DNA of 50,567 nucleotides from Clostridia bacterium (GTDB lineage Bacteria > Bacillota > Clostridia > Christensenellales > Aristaeellaceae). The notes beneath the pieces are model-generated. The model was not told the origin of the DNA and did not search any database. It saw only the letters and a program-made list of their open reading frames with translations. Of the stretch, positions 33,440 through 42,615 are shown piece by piece; position 1 is the first letter of the stretch, and the number at the start of each line of letters is the position of its first letter. The position numbers were made by a program, and so were the translations under genes. Location of the stretch: positions 1-50,567 of the forward strand of contig JAFZPI010000017.1 in assembly GCA_017552615.1 (NCBI GenBank), written 5' to 3'.

Positions 33440-34873
33440 TTATACGTTCAGTTCCTGCTTTTCGCCCAACACATCCCGGTTCTTTTCCAGGATCGGGCGA
33501 ACAATATTCGTGAGGTATTCCGTGACCTGTTCGGCGCTGCGGCCGGTAAAACGCTCGGGAGAGAGGACGGCTTCGATTTCTTCGCGGGTCAGGCCGAAGG
33601 CGGGGTCGGCGGCGATGCGATCTACCAGGTCGTTGGCGGCGCCGTCCTGCTTCACATGGTTGGCGGCGGCCTGGGCGTGCACGCGCAGGCGCTCATGGAG
33701 TTCCTGGCGGTTGCCGCCCTTCTTAACGGCGTCCATCATGATGTTTTCCGTAGCCATGAAGGGGAGCTCCGCCATCACGCGCTGGCGGATGACTTTTTCA
33801 TAAACGACCAGTCCGTCGCAGACGTTCAGCATGATATTCAGGATGGCGTCGATCCCGAGGAAGGCCTCGGCCATGGCGATACGCTTGTTGGCGCTGTCGT
33901 CCAGCGTGCGCTCGAAGAACTGGCAGGAGGTTGTCAGGGCAGGGTTCAGGGCGTCGGTCATGACGTACCGGGCCAGAGCGTCGATGCGCTCGCAGCGCAT
34001 GGGGTTGCGCTTGTAGGGCATGGCGGAGGAGCCGATCTGCTTCTTCTCGAAGGGCTCTTCCATCTCCTTGAAGCTGGCCAGCAGCCGCATGTCGTAGGCG
34101 AACTTGGAGGCGGACTGTGCAATGCCGGAGAGCGCGGAGGCCACCTGGTAGTCCACTTTGCGGGAATAGGTCTGTCCGCTGACGGGAATGACCCGGTCAA
34201 AGCCGAACTCCGCGGCGATCTGGTTCTCAACGGCTGCGATCTTCGCGCTGTCGCCCTCAAAGAGCTCCATGAAGCTGGCCTGGGTACCGGTGGTGCCCTT
34301 GGAGCCGAGCAGGGCGAGGGTGGACAGCCGGTGGTCGATCTCCTCGAGGTCCATCATCAGCTCGTTCATCCAGAGCGTGGCGCGTTTGCCCACGGTGGTG
34401 AGCTGGGCTGGCTGGATGTGCGTATAGGCGAGGCAGGGCAGGGCTTTGTACTTGTCTGCGAAATCCGCCAACAGGGCAATGACGTTCAGGAGCTTTCGGC
34501 GGACAATTTGCAGACCCTGACGCATGACGATGACGTCGGTGTTGTCGCCTACATAGCATGAGGTGGCGCCAAGATGGATAATTCCCGCCGCAACCGGGCA
34601 CTGCAGGCCGTAGGCGTAGACATGGCTCATCACGTCGTGGCGGACTTCCCGCTCCCGGCGCTGGGCGTCCTCATAGTTGATGTCGTCCGCGTGGGCTTCG
34701 AGCTCGGCGATCTGTGCATCCGTGATGTCCAGGCCCTGGGCCTGCTCGGCCTTCGCCAGGGCGATCCACAGCCGCCGCCAGGTGAGGAACTTGTTGTCTT
34801 CGGAGAAGACGAACTGCATCTCGTCGGAGGCATAGCGGGTGGAGAAGGGGCTGATGTAGCGGTCGTGAGACAT
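33440..34873 (-). CDS. purB: Adenylosuccinate lyase
   Basis: A 477-residue member of the fumarase/aspartase superfamily. The signature GSSAMPYKRNPMRCERI (flexible catalytic loop with Ser) is intact, and HLGATSCYVGDN and KGTTGTQASFMEL carry the substrate-binding residues. It acts twice in purine synthesis: cleaving SAICAR to AICAR and adenylosuccinate to AMP. It is the last gene of the purine operon, separated from purL by a palindromic repeat. GGGAGG lies 8 bp before the ATG. Confidence 0.96.
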   Translation of the reverse strand: MSHDRYISPFSTRYASDEMQFVFSEDNKFLTWRRLWIALAKAEQAQGLDITDAQIAELEAHADDINYEDAQRREREVRHDVMSHVYAYGLQCPVAAGIIHLGATSCYVGDNTDVIVMRQGLQIVRRKLLNVIALLADFADKYKALPCLAYTHIQPAQLTTVGKRATLWMNELMMDLEEIDHRLSTLALLGSKGTTGTQASFMELFEGDSAKIAAVENQIAAEFGFDRVIPVSGQTYSRKVDYQVASALSGIAQSASKFAYDMRLLASFKEMEEPFEKKQIGSSAMPYKRNPMRCERIDALARYVMTDALNPALTTSCQFFERTLDDSANKRIAMAEAFLGIDAILNIMLNVCDGLVVYEKVIRQRVMAELPFMATENIMMDAVKKGGNRQELHERLRVHAQAAANHVKQDGAANDLVDRIAADPAFGLTREEIEAVLSPERFTGRSAEQVTEYLTNIVRPILEKNRDVLGEKQELNV

Positions 34874-34895
34874 TGAGGTTTCCTCCCGTTGGAGA

Positions 34896-35011
34896 ACCTC
34901 ATCCGTCGGCGCTTCGCACCGACACCTTCCCCTAAAGGGGAAGGCTTTAGCTGGGTGATCCTTTGCCTTCCCCTTTAGGGGAAGGGGGACCGCCGCAGCG
35001 GTGGATGAGGT
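34896..35011 (+). repeat. Palindromic repeat between purL and purB
   Basis: A 116 bp element with 9 bp terminal inverted repeats ACCTCATCC (34896-34904) / GGATGAGGT (35003-35011). Inside are two near-identical 20 bp palindromes, CCTTCCCCTAAAGGGGAAGG (34925-34944) and CCTTCCCCTTTAGGGGAAGG (34966-34985), and a GCGGT/ACCGC-type hairpin. It has the size and form of a MITE or REP-type element and has no coding capacity. Confidence 0.85.
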
Positions 35012-35016
35012 CCACG

Positions 35017-38000
35017 TTATCTGAAATAATCCATTCCGCCCTCGAACAGCGGCTGGAACAGGTTACCCGGCATGTTCTTGTACAGCCATTTGCCGCTGCG
35101 CTCAGTGTGGCCCATCTTGCCGAGGACACGGCCGTCGGGGCTCGTAATGCCTTCGATGGCGAAGAGGCTGGCGTTGGGATTCAGGCGGGTGTCCATGGTG
35201 GCGCGGCCGTTCTCGTCCACATACTGGGTGGCGATCTGACCGTTGGCCGCGAGCTCGCGAATCAGGACTTCCGGGCCGACGAAGCGCCCTTCGCCGTGGC
35301 TGATGGCGATCGTGTGCACATCGCCGACGCTGCACCGGCTGAGCCACGGGCTCATCGCGGAGGCGACCCGCGTGCGGACACACATGGACTGATGGCGGCC
35401 GATCTCGTTGAAGGTCAGGGTCGGGCAGTCCGCGTCGGTGTCGATGATCTTGCCGTAAGGCACAAGCCCCAGCTTGATCAGCGCCTGGAAGCCATTGCAG
35501 ATGCCGAGCATCAGGCCTTCGCGCTTTTCCAACAGATCTGTCACCGCGTCGCGCATGGCAGGGTTGCGGAAGAAGGCCGTGATGAACTTCGCGGAGCCCT
35601 CGGGCTCGTCACCGCCAGAGAAACCGCCGGGAAGGACGATCATCTGGCTCTGCCGAATGAGTTTGGCCGCGGCTTCGATGCTCTCGGTGATGGCAGCGGG
35701 GGACAGGGTGTTCAGGACAAGGATCTGCGCTTCGCCCCCGGCGCGCTCCACGGCGCGGGCGGTATCGACTTCGCAGTTGGTGCCCGGGAAGACCGGGATG
35801 AAGGCTTTCGGTTTTGCAAACTTCGCGGAGGCGTACGCGACACGGGGTTTGTCGGAGGAGAAGGTTTCGGTGTTCTCTCCGGCATGGCCCCGGTAGGGGA
35901 AGACTTTGTCGAGCTTGCTTTCGTACAGGACCTGCATATCCGCGAGGTCGATGCGGTCGCCTTCGTAGCTCAGGGACCAGTCGGGTGTGGTGTCGCCGAC
36001 TTTTTCGCCCAAGGCGCAGCCGGCGTCGCACTCGATCAGGATCGCGCCGGGCTGCTGGGCGAAGAGGTCGTCCTGCCAGTCCTCGTCGATGCGGGTGCCG
36101 ATGGCGTTGCCGAGGCCCATCTTGAACAGGCCTTCCGCCACGCCGCCCAGGCCCAGCGCCCACGCGGAACGGACTTCCCCGGTGCGGATCGCTTCCGTCA
36201 CGCTGTCGAGCATGGCCTTCAGAGCATCGGCGTCAAAGGGATCGCAGGAGACCAGCCGAATCTCGCTCCCGGCCTGCTTGAACTCGGGGGAGATCACGTT
36301 TTTCGCTTCACCCGGTGCGACAGCGAAAGAGCAAAGAGTGGGTGGGACATCCATTTTCTCGAAGGTGCCGGACATGGAGTCCTTGCCGCCGATGGAGGCG
36401 ATCTCCAGATTCAGCTGGGCGTCAAGCGCGCCGAGGAGCGCCGCGAAGGGCTGGCCCCAGCGGCTCGGATCGGCGATCATGCGTTCGAAGTATTCCTGGA
36501 AGGTCAGGTAGGCGTCTTTCCGGTCAAAGCCCGCGGCGACCAGCTTGGCAACGCTCTCAACCACGGCCAGGTAGCTGCCCTCGTAGGGACTCTGGGCTTC
36601 GAGTTCCGGGTGGAAGCCGTAGGCCATGCCGGAGACGGTGTCCGTCTCACCGAGGACGGGGAGTTTGGCTACCATGGTCTGGATCGGGGTCAGCATGCGT
36701 TTCCCGCCGAAGGGCATTAGCACGGTCGCCGCGCCGATGGTGGAGTCAAAGCGCTCGGAGAGGCCCTGCTTGGAGCAGATATTGAGGTTCGAGAGCATGG
36801 AGGCGAGCTTTTCGGTGACGGTGTCACCCTCAAAGGGCACCTGCCCGATGTCGGTATCCGGGACGGAAACCCGCGTGTGCTTCTCCGCGCCGTTGCTGTT
36901 CAGGAAGTCACGGCTCACATCGACGATCGTGCGGCCCTTCCATTCCATGCGAAGACGCTTTTCCTCGGTCACGACGGCCACGGGGGTGGCTTCGAGGTTT
37001 TCCCGGTCTGCGGCGGCGAGGAAGGCGGGCACGTCTTCTTTGCCCAGCACGACGGCCATGCGCTCCTGGCTCTCGGAGATGGCGAGCTCGGTGCCGTCGA
37101 GGCCCTCATACTTGCGGGGAACCGCGTCAAGGTTCACCTTCAGGCCGTCGGCCAGTTCACCGATGGCTACGGACACGCCGCCCGCGCCAAAGTCGTTGCA
37201 GCGCTTGATGAGGCGGGTGACAGCGGGATCGCGGAAGAGGCGCTGGAGCTTGCGCTCGGTCGGGGCGTTGCCCTTTTGGACCTCCGCGCCGCAGGTCTCG
37301 AGGGATGACTGCTTGTGGGACTTGGAGGAGCCGGTGGCGCCGCCGATGCCGTCGCGGCCGGTGCGTCCGCCCAGGAGGACGATCACATCACCCGGGGCCG
37401 GAGTCTCCCGGCGAACATTCGCGAGGGGCGCCGCGCCAAGGACCGCGCCGATCTCTAGGCGCTTCGCGGCATAGCCGGGATGGTACTGCTCATCGACCAG
37501 GCCGGTAGCCAGGCCGATCTGGTTGCCGTAGGAGGAATAGCCGGCCGCCGCTGTCGTGACGAGCTTGCGCTGAGGGAGCTTGCCCGGGATTGTCTCTGCC
37601 ACGGGTACCAGGGGATCCGCCGCGCCGGTGACGCGCATGGCCTGGTAGACATAGGTCCGTCCGGAGAGCGGGTCGCGGATTGCGCCGCCGATGCAGGTGG
37701 CCGCGCCGCCAAAGGGCTCGATCTCGGTGGGGTGGTTGTGGGTTTCGTTCTTAAACATCAGCAGCCAGGGCTCTTTTTCCCCGTTCACGTCCACGTCGAT
37801 TTGGATCGAGCAGGCGTTGATCTCCTCGCTGATGTCGATGTTGGGCGTGAAGCCACGCTTGCGCAGCACTTTCCCGCCAATGGTTGCCAGGTCCATCAGG
37901 TTCATGGGGCGGGTCTTGGCCTTTTCACCGTAGACTTCTTCCCGGACGGAAAGATAGCGTCTGAAGGCTTCTTCCACCTGGGGCTTTGCGATGGAAACTT

Positions 38001-38700
38001 CATCGATGGTCGTCAGGAAGGTCGTGTGGCGGCAGTGATCGGACCAGTATGTATCGATCATACGGATCTCGGTGATCGTGGGATCGCGGTCTTCCGAGCG
38101 GAAATACGTCTGGCAGAAGGCAAGGTCGTCCGCGTCCATGGCCAGACCGTAGCGCTGGACGAAGGCCGCAGTCTCTTCTTTGGTCATGTTCCGGAAACCG
38201 TCGAGGGTTTCAACCGTCTCCGGGGTCTCGTAGGTTTCCTGCAGTGTTTCGCGCTCCGCAAGGGAAGCCTCCCGGGCTTCTACCGGGTTGATGACATGCT
38301 TTTTGATCTGGGCGATCTCAGCTTCCGAAGGATTGCCTTCAAGCAGGTAGACCCGGGCCGTGCGCACGGTTGGGCGCTCGCACTGGCCGACCAGCTGGAT
38401 GCACTCTTCGCAGGAGGCCGCGCGCTGGTCGAACTGGCCAGGCAGATACTCCACGGCAAACACACAGGCCGCGTCTTCCGGCAGCTCCGTGAAGGTCATG
38501 TCCAACTGGGGCTCGGAGTAGACGACGGGGAGGCAGCGCGCGTACAGCACGTCGTCGATGCCCTCGGTGTCATAGCGGTTGATGAGCCGCAGCCCGGTGA
38601 CGCTTTTGATCAGCAGGATATGCCGGATCTCCCGCAGGAGCTGCTTGGCTTCCACGGCGTATTCCGGGCGTTTTTCCACGTAGATTCGCTTGACGCTCAT
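35017..38700 (-). CDS. purL: Phosphoribosylformylglycinamidine synthase, single chain
   Basis: A 1227-residue fused FGAM synthase that converts FGAR, ATP and glutamine to FGAM. It combines a PurS-like N-terminus, two AIR-synthase-type halves (ETHNHPTEIEPFGGAATCIGG; GGKDSMSGTF) and a C-terminal class I glutaminase with the FPGTNCEVD nucleophile Cys, GICNGFQALIKLGL and a terminal SHGEGRF His/Glu. Separate purS and purQ genes are therefore not needed. The length is slightly below proteobacterial PurL (~1295). AGGGGAAA precedes the ATG, and purD ends 16 bp upstream. Confidence 0.96.
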   Translation of the reverse strand: MSVKRIYVEKRPEYAVEAKQLLREIRHILLIKSVTGLRLINRYDTEGIDDVLYARCLPVVYSEPQLDMTFTELPEDAACVFAVEYLPGQFDQRAASCEECIQLVGQCERPTVRTARVYLLEGNPSEAEIAQIKKHVINPVEAREASLAERETLQETYETPETVETLDGFRNMTKEETAAFVQRYGLAMDADDLAFCQTYFRSEDRDPTITEIRMIDTYWSDHCRHTTFLTTIDEVSIAKPQVEEAFRRYLSVREEVYGEKAKTRPMNLMDLATIGGKVLRKRGFTPNIDISEEINACSIQIDVDVNGEKEPWLLMFKNETHNHPTEIEPFGGAATCIGGAIRDPLSGRTYVYQAMRVTGAADPLVPVAETIPGKLPQRKLVTTAAAGYSSYGNQIGLATGLVDEQYHPGYAAKRLEIGAVLGAAPLANVRRETPAPGDVIVLLGGRTGRDGIGGATGSSKSHKQSSLETCGAEVQKGNAPTERKLQRLFRDPAVTRLIKRCNDFGAGGVSVAIGELADGLKVNLDAVPRKYEGLDGTELAISESQERMAVVLGKEDVPAFLAAADRENLEATPVAVVTEEKRLRMEWKGRTIVDVSRDFLNSNGAEKHTRVSVPDTDIGQVPFEGDTVTEKLASMLSNLNICSKQGLSERFDSTIGAATVLMPFGGKRMLTPIQTMVAKLPVLGETDTVSGMAYGFHPELEAQSPYEGSYLAVVESVAKLVAAGFDRKDAYLTFQEYFERMIADPSRWGQPFAALLGALDAQLNLEIASIGGKDSMSGTFEKMDVPPTLCSFAVAPGEAKNVISPEFKQAGSEIRLVSCDPFDADALKAMLDSVTEAIRTGEVRSAWALGLGGVAEGLFKMGLGNAIGTRIDEDWQDDLFAQQPGAILIECDAGCALGEKVGDTTPDWSLSYEGDRIDLADMQVLYESKLDKVFPYRGHAGENTETFSSDKPRVAYASAKFAKPKAFIPVFPGTNCEVDTARAVERAGGEAQILVLNTLSPAAITESIEAAAKLIRQSQMIVLPGGFSGGDEPEGSAKFITAFFRNPAMRDAVTDLLEKREGLMLGICNGFQALIKLGLVPYGKIIDTDADCPTLTFNEIGRHQSMCVRTRVASAMSPWLSRCSVGDVHTIAISHGEGRFVGPEVLIRELAANGQIATQYVDENGRATMDTRLNPNASLFAIEGITSPDGRVLGKMGHTERSGKWLYKNMPGNLFQPLFEGGMDYFR

Positions 38701-38716
38701 AGGCTTTCCCCTGTCT

Positions 38717-39988
38717 TTATGCTTTCAGCGCACGCTGGCCGATGTCCCGGCGCAGGTGGCGGTCTGTGAAGCTGATTTTGTCTGCGGCATTGTAAGCACG
38801 TTTGATGGCTTCGCGCAGAGTCGGCGCGGTGCAGGTGACGCCCAGGACCCGGCCGCCGGCGGTGACCATCGTGCCGTCGGGCTCCCGGCGGACACCCGCA
38901 CAGTAGATCTCAGCGCTTTTCTCGGCGTCCTCCAGGCCGGTGATGGGATATCCGCTCTTGTAGCTCACCGGATAGCCGCCGGAGGCGAGGATCACGCAGC
39001 ATGCGCTGCTGTCCGCGAAGACGACATCCGTCTCAACCAGGGTGCCGTTCGTGGTGGCGAGCATGACGGTCAGCAGGTCGCTTTTCAGCAGGGGGAGCAG
39101 CACCTGGGTTTCCGGGTCGCCGAAGCGGCAGTTGTATTCGATGACCTTCGGGCCGTCGGCGGTGATCATCAGGCCGAAGTACAGGCAGCCCTTGAAGGGA
39201 CGGCCTTCCTTGTTCATGGCTTCGATGGTGGGCAGGAAGATTTCGTTCATCGCCCGGTCGGCCACGGCTTTCGTGTAATACGGATTGGGGGCGACGGTGC
39301 CCATGCCGCCGGTGTTCAGGCCTTCGTCGCCGTCGAGGGCGCGCTTGTGGTCCATGGAGGAGACCATTGGCTTGACGACCTTGCCGTCTGTGAAGGCCAG
39401 CACGGAGACTTCCGGGCCTGTGAGAAACTCTTCGATGACCACGCGGCTGCCGGAGGCACCGAACTTCGCGTCCACCATCATTTCATGAAGCGCTTCTTCG
39501 GCTTCCTCCCGCGTCTGGCAGATGAGCACACCCTTGCCCAGGGCCAGGCCGTCGGCTTTGACCACCACGGGGCAGGGAGCCTCGGTTTGCACATAGCGCA
39601 GGGCGGCTTCGTAATCGTCGAAGGCCTCGTAGCGGGCGGTCGGGATGCCGTAGCGGCGCATTAGATCCTTGGCGAAGATCTTGCTGCCTTCGATCTGGGC
39701 GGCGGCCTTCGTCGGGCCAAAGGCGGGGATACCGATCTCCGCAAGGGCGTCTACCATGCCGAGGCACAGCGGGTCGTCCTGGGCGACGACCACGTAGTCC
39801 ACGGGATTTGCCTTGCAGAAGGCGACGATGCCGTCCACGTCTGTGGCTTTCAGGGGCACCAGGGTGCACAGCGAAGCCATGCCGCCGTTCCCGGGCGCGG
39901 CCCACATCTTCTCAACCTTCGGGTTTTCCGCCAGCTTCTTCGCGATGGCGTGCTCCCGCCCGCCGCCGCCGACAATCAGGATTTTCAT
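38717..39988 (-). CDS. purD: Phosphoribosylamine-glycine ligase (GAR synthetase)
   Basis: A 423-residue ATP-grasp enzyme that joins glycine to phosphoribosylamine. Visible: MKILIVGGGGREHAIAKKL, CPVVVKADGLALGKGV, HKRALDGDEGLNTGGMG and EYNCRFGDPETQVLLPLL. The ATG at 39988 gives the canonical N-terminus with GAGGA upstream; the longer frame translates a palindromic repeat and is rejected. The gap to the upstream formyltransferase gene is filled by that repeat. Confidence 0.96.
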   Translation of the reverse strand: MKILIVGGGGREHAIAKKLAENPKVEKMWAAPGNGGMASLCTLVPLKATDVDGIVAFCKANPVDYVVVAQDDPLCLGMVDALAEIGIPAFGPTKAAAQIEGSKIFAKDLMRRYGIPTARYEAFDDYEAALRYVQTEAPCPVVVKADGLALGKGVLICQTREEAEEALHEMMVDAKFGASGSRVVIEEFLTGPEVSVLAFTDGKVVKPMVSSMDHKRALDGDEGLNTGGMGTVAPNPYYTKAVADRAMNEIFLPTIEAMNKEGRPFKGCLYFGLMITADGPKVIEYNCRFGDPETQVLLPLLKSDLLTVMLATTNGTLVETDVVFADSSACCVILASGGYPVSYKSGYPITGLEDAEKSAEIYCAGVRREPDGTMVTAGGRVLGVTCTAPTLREAIKRAYNAADKISFTDRHLRRDIGQRALKA

Positions 39989-40019
39989 ATGTTCTGTCCT
40001 CATTCTTCTGCTCGGTGAA

Positions 40020-40090
40020 ACCTCATCCACCACCGCTTCGCGGCAGTCATCCTTCCCCTTTCCTGAAAGGAGAGGCGCCGGGGGTGAGGT
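40020..40090 (+). repeat. Palindromic repeat between the AICAR transformylase gene and purD
   Basis: About 71 bp running from ACCTCATCC (40020-40028) to a degenerate GTGAGGT (40084-40090), with a CCTTCCCCTTTCCTGAAAGG core. It belongs to the same family as the element at 34896-35011 but has lost one internal palindrome. It abuts the upstream stop codon. Confidence 0.7.
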
Positions 40091-41271
40091 TAATGATGGA
40101 ACAGTCTCTGGTGCGTGAAGCACATGACCATGTTGTATGCGTCGCAGGTCTCGATGACCTGGTCGTCGCGGATGGAGCCGCCGGGTTGGGCCACATACTG
40201 CACGCCGGAGCGGTGGGCCCGCTCGATGTTGTCTCCGAAGGGGAAGAAGGCGTCGCTGCCCAGGGACACGCCGGTCTGCTGGGCGAGCCAGGCCTTTTTC
40301 TGCTCTTTGGTCAGCGGGGCGGGTTGCTCGGTGAAGTAGCGCTGCCAGCGGCCTTCGGTCAGGACTTCGTCGGCCTCGTCGGAGATGTACACGTCGATCG
40401 TGTTGTCCCGGTCCGGGCGGCCGATCGTGGGCAGGAAAGGCAGGGCCAGCACCTGGGGATGCTGCCGCAGGAGCCAGTTGTCCGCCTTGGAGCCTGCCAG
40501 GCGCGTGCAGTGGATGCGGCTCTGCTGGCCGGCGCCCACGCCGATGGCCTGGCCGTCCTTGACGTAGCAGACGGAGTTGGACTGGGTGTATTTCAGGGTG
40601 ATCAGGGAGATCATCAGGTCACGCTTTGCGGCTTCGGGGAGGTCCTTGTTGGCGGTAACGATCTCAGAAAGCATGGCCTCGTCGATGCGGCACTCGTTGC
40701 GCCCCTGCTCAAAGGTCACGCCGAAAACCTGCTTGTGCTCGATGGGGTCGGGCACATAGTCCGGGTCGATCTGCACGATATTGTAGCCGCCCTTGCGCTT
40801 GCTCTTCAGGATCTCCAGCGCCTCGTCTGTGTAGCCGGGGGCGATGATGCCGTCGGAGACTTCGGGCTTGATCAGCAGGGCGGTGGACTTGTCGCAGACA
40901 TCGCTCAGGGAGATCCAGTCACCGAAGGAGGACATGCGGTCTGCGCCGCGGGCCCGGGCATAGGCGCAGGCCAGGGGAGAGAGTTCTCCGACGTTCTCGG
41001 GGATGAAAAAGATCTGCCTGAGCACATCATTCAGCGGCACGCCCACAGCCGCGCCGGCGGGGCTGACGTGCTTGAAGGATGCGGCAGCTGGGAGCCCGGT
41101 GGCCTGCTTGAGCTCACGGACGAGCTGCCAGCCGTTCAAAGCATCAAGAAAGTTGATATATCCCGGGCGTCCGTTCAGGACAGTCACGGGGAGATCCCGG
41201 CCTTCGACATAGATCCGGGAAGGTTTTTGGTTGGGGTTGCAGCCGTATTTGAGTTCGAGTTCGGAAGGCAT
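40090..41271 (-). CDS. Stand-alone AICAR transformylase (PurH C-terminal domain only)
   Basis: A 393-residue 5-aminoimidazole-4-carboxamide ribonucleotide formyltransferase. The catalytic pair Lys67-His68 lies in SFKHVSPAGAAVG, matching KHVNPCGAA of PurH; YTQSNSVCYVKDGQAIGVGA and AGSKADNWLLRQHP are also typical. The N-terminal MGS-like IMP cyclohydrolase domain of bifunctional PurH is missing altogether: the protein starts at the transformylase domain. The missing step is supplied by the adjacent upstream gene (41285-42007), so the pair replaces purH. The 13 bp gap implies co-translation. Confidence 0.92.
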   Translation of the reverse strand: MPSELELKYGCNPNQKPSRIYVEGRDLPVTVLNGRPGYINFLDALNGWQLVRELKQATGLPAAASFKHVSPAGAAVGVPLNDVLRQIFFIPENVGELSPLACAYARARGADRMSSFGDWISLSDVCDKSTALLIKPEVSDGIIAPGYTDEALEILKSKRKGGYNIVQIDPDYVPDPIEHKQVFGVTFEQGRNECRIDEAMLSEIVTANKDLPEAAKRDLMISLITLKYTQSNSVCYVKDGQAIGVGAGQQSRIHCTRLAGSKADNWLLRQHPQVLALPFLPTIGRPDRDNTIDVYISDEADEVLTEGRWQRYFTEQPAPLTKEQKKAWLAQQTGVSLGSDAFFPFGDNIERAHRSGVQYVAQPGGSIRDDQVIETCDAYNMVMCFTHQRLFHH

Positions 41272-41284
41272 GGTGGGTTCCTCC

Positions 41285-42007
41285 TTACACGTTCTTGTTC
41301 AGGATGTCGGACTTCTCAACTTCCCCGGTTTCCACATTCAGGAACACCGTGAACAGCGAGACTTTATTGTCAGCGTTCAGGTTCTCCCATAGCAGGGACG
41401 TGAATTCGTCGAAGTCATCGGGAACGGCGATTTTTTCGGGATCCCCCTCGAAGGACGGGATCGGGTTGCCGTCGCAGCGGTAGGTGTGGAGGAAGTGGCC
41501 TTCGCCCGCGACGGGCTGGCTGTACTCCCAGAAGAAGCGCTGCACGCTGTCGCCGTTGCCGTCATCGCTCTTGAGGATCGACATTTTGTATTGCAGGGCG
41601 CCGTCCCGCAGGTCCAGCAAGGCGCTGATACGAGGTGTCCAGTTCGGGGGATCGGGCTCGAAGGTGCGGGTGCGGAGGGCTTCCTCAAAGGTCTTGCCTT
41701 CCGCAAGGAAATCCCGGACCGTGTCAGTCTGGTCGCCATTGGTGACGATCCACAGGCCCTTTTCCGGTACGCGCACCGGCGCGTAGATGATCAGGGACGG
41801 GTCCACCATCTTGCTCTCGTCGAAAGCTTTGGTGATGATCCCGCCGTCGGGCTGTGCCACAAAGATCCGGTTGCGGCTGTTGACGCTGCGGCCCATGATG
41901 AAGTATCCGATGGCAGCGCGCTTGCCGTCCGGGGTCAGACCCACGACGATGCCGCGGCCGGGGTAGGTATTTTCGCGCAGAAGCGCGCCGATATCCGCGA
42001 TTTTCAT
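41285..42007 (-). CDS. IMP cyclohydrolase, archaeal PurO-like
   Basis: A 240-residue protein of the IMP_cyclohyd (PurO-like) family, unrelated to the PurH cyclohydrolase domain. N-terminal YPGRGIVVGLTPDGKRAAIGYFIMGRS and SRNRIFV are characteristic, as are SLIIYAPVRV and TNGDQTDT. It would close the ring of FAICAR to IMP, the last step of the pathway. The ATG at 42007 overlaps the purN stop (ATGA) and has AGAGGAG upstream. PurO is best known from methanogenic archaea; related proteins exist in some anaerobic bacteria. Assignment rests on sequence resemblance and on its exact position next to a cyclohydrolase-less transformylase. Confidence 0.9.
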   Translation of the reverse strand: MKIADIGALLRENTYPGRGIVVGLTPDGKRAAIGYFIMGRSVNSRNRIFVAQPDGGIITKAFDESKMVDPSLIIYAPVRVPEKGLWIVTNGDQTDTVRDFLAEGKTFEEALRTRTFEPDPPNWTPRISALLDLRDGALQYKMSILKSDDGNGDSVQRFFWEYSQPVAGEGHFLHTYRCDGNPIPSFEGDPEKIAVPDDFDEFTSLLWENLNADNKVSLFTVFLNVETGEVEKSDILNKNV

Positions 42008-42615
42008 TTCGTCAAGCTCTCCTCTGTTAGTTTTTGAGCGACCTGTTCCAGTGCCGCCGGAAGCAGTTTCCACTCCGCTTCTTCCATGACGCGTCGCTGC
42101 AGGATTTCAGGGGTATCTCCGTCCTGAATATAGACTGCTTTCTGGGCGATGATCTCCCCGCCGTCGGGGATCTCGTTGACGAAGTGCACCGTCGCGCCGG
42201 TGACCTTGACGCCATAATTCAGGGCGGCTTCGTGAACCTTCAGTCCGTAGAATCCCTTCCCGCAGAAGGACGGGATCAGGCTTGGGTGAATGTTGAGGAT
42301 CCGGTGGTCATAGGCTTTGATGACGTTGGCCGGCAGGATCGTCAGGAAACCAGCCAGCACACAAAGGTCGATTTGATTCTCCCGGAGAACGTTCAGGAGC
42401 CTTTCCCCATAGGCCTCGATCGTTTCGCCTTTTTCCTTTTGCACGACGCATCCTGGAACACCGGCTTTCTTCGCGCGTTCCAGGGCGTAAGCCGTGGAAT
42501 TTGAGGCGATGACGAGGGAAATTTCCGTGTGGGGGATCTGTCCGGCAGCCTTGGCGTCGAGAATGGCCTGGAGGTTTGTGCCTCCTCCGGAGACCAGGAC
42601 AGCCGTTCTCAGCAC
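42004..42615 (-). CDS. purN: Phosphoribosylglycinamide formyltransferase
   Basis: A 203-residue folate-dependent GAR transformylase. VSGGGTNLQAIL binds phosphate, and the catalytic Asn-His-Asp set is visible in RILNIHPSLIPSF and VTGATVHFVNEIPDGGEII. It starts with GTG and overlaps the purM stop by 7 bp; its own stop overlaps the next start (ATGA). The tight coupling indicates one translational unit with purM and the cyclohydrolase. Confidence 0.96.
   Translation of the reverse strand: MLRTAVLVSGGGTNLQAILDAKAAGQIPHTEISLVIASNSTAYALERAKKAGVPGCVVQKEKGETIEAYGERLLNVLRENQIDLCVLAGFLTILPANVIKAYDHRILNIHPSLIPSFCGKGFYGLKVHEAALNYGVKVTGATVHFVNEIPDGGEIIAQKAVYIQDGDTPEILQRRVMEEAEWKLLPAALEQVAQKLTEESLTK

Noticed and set aside
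34896-35011. Two spaced palindromes as a minimal CRISPR
   Set aside because: Only two copies, different central bases, terminal inverted repeats and no cas genes; it fits a palindromic repeat family.
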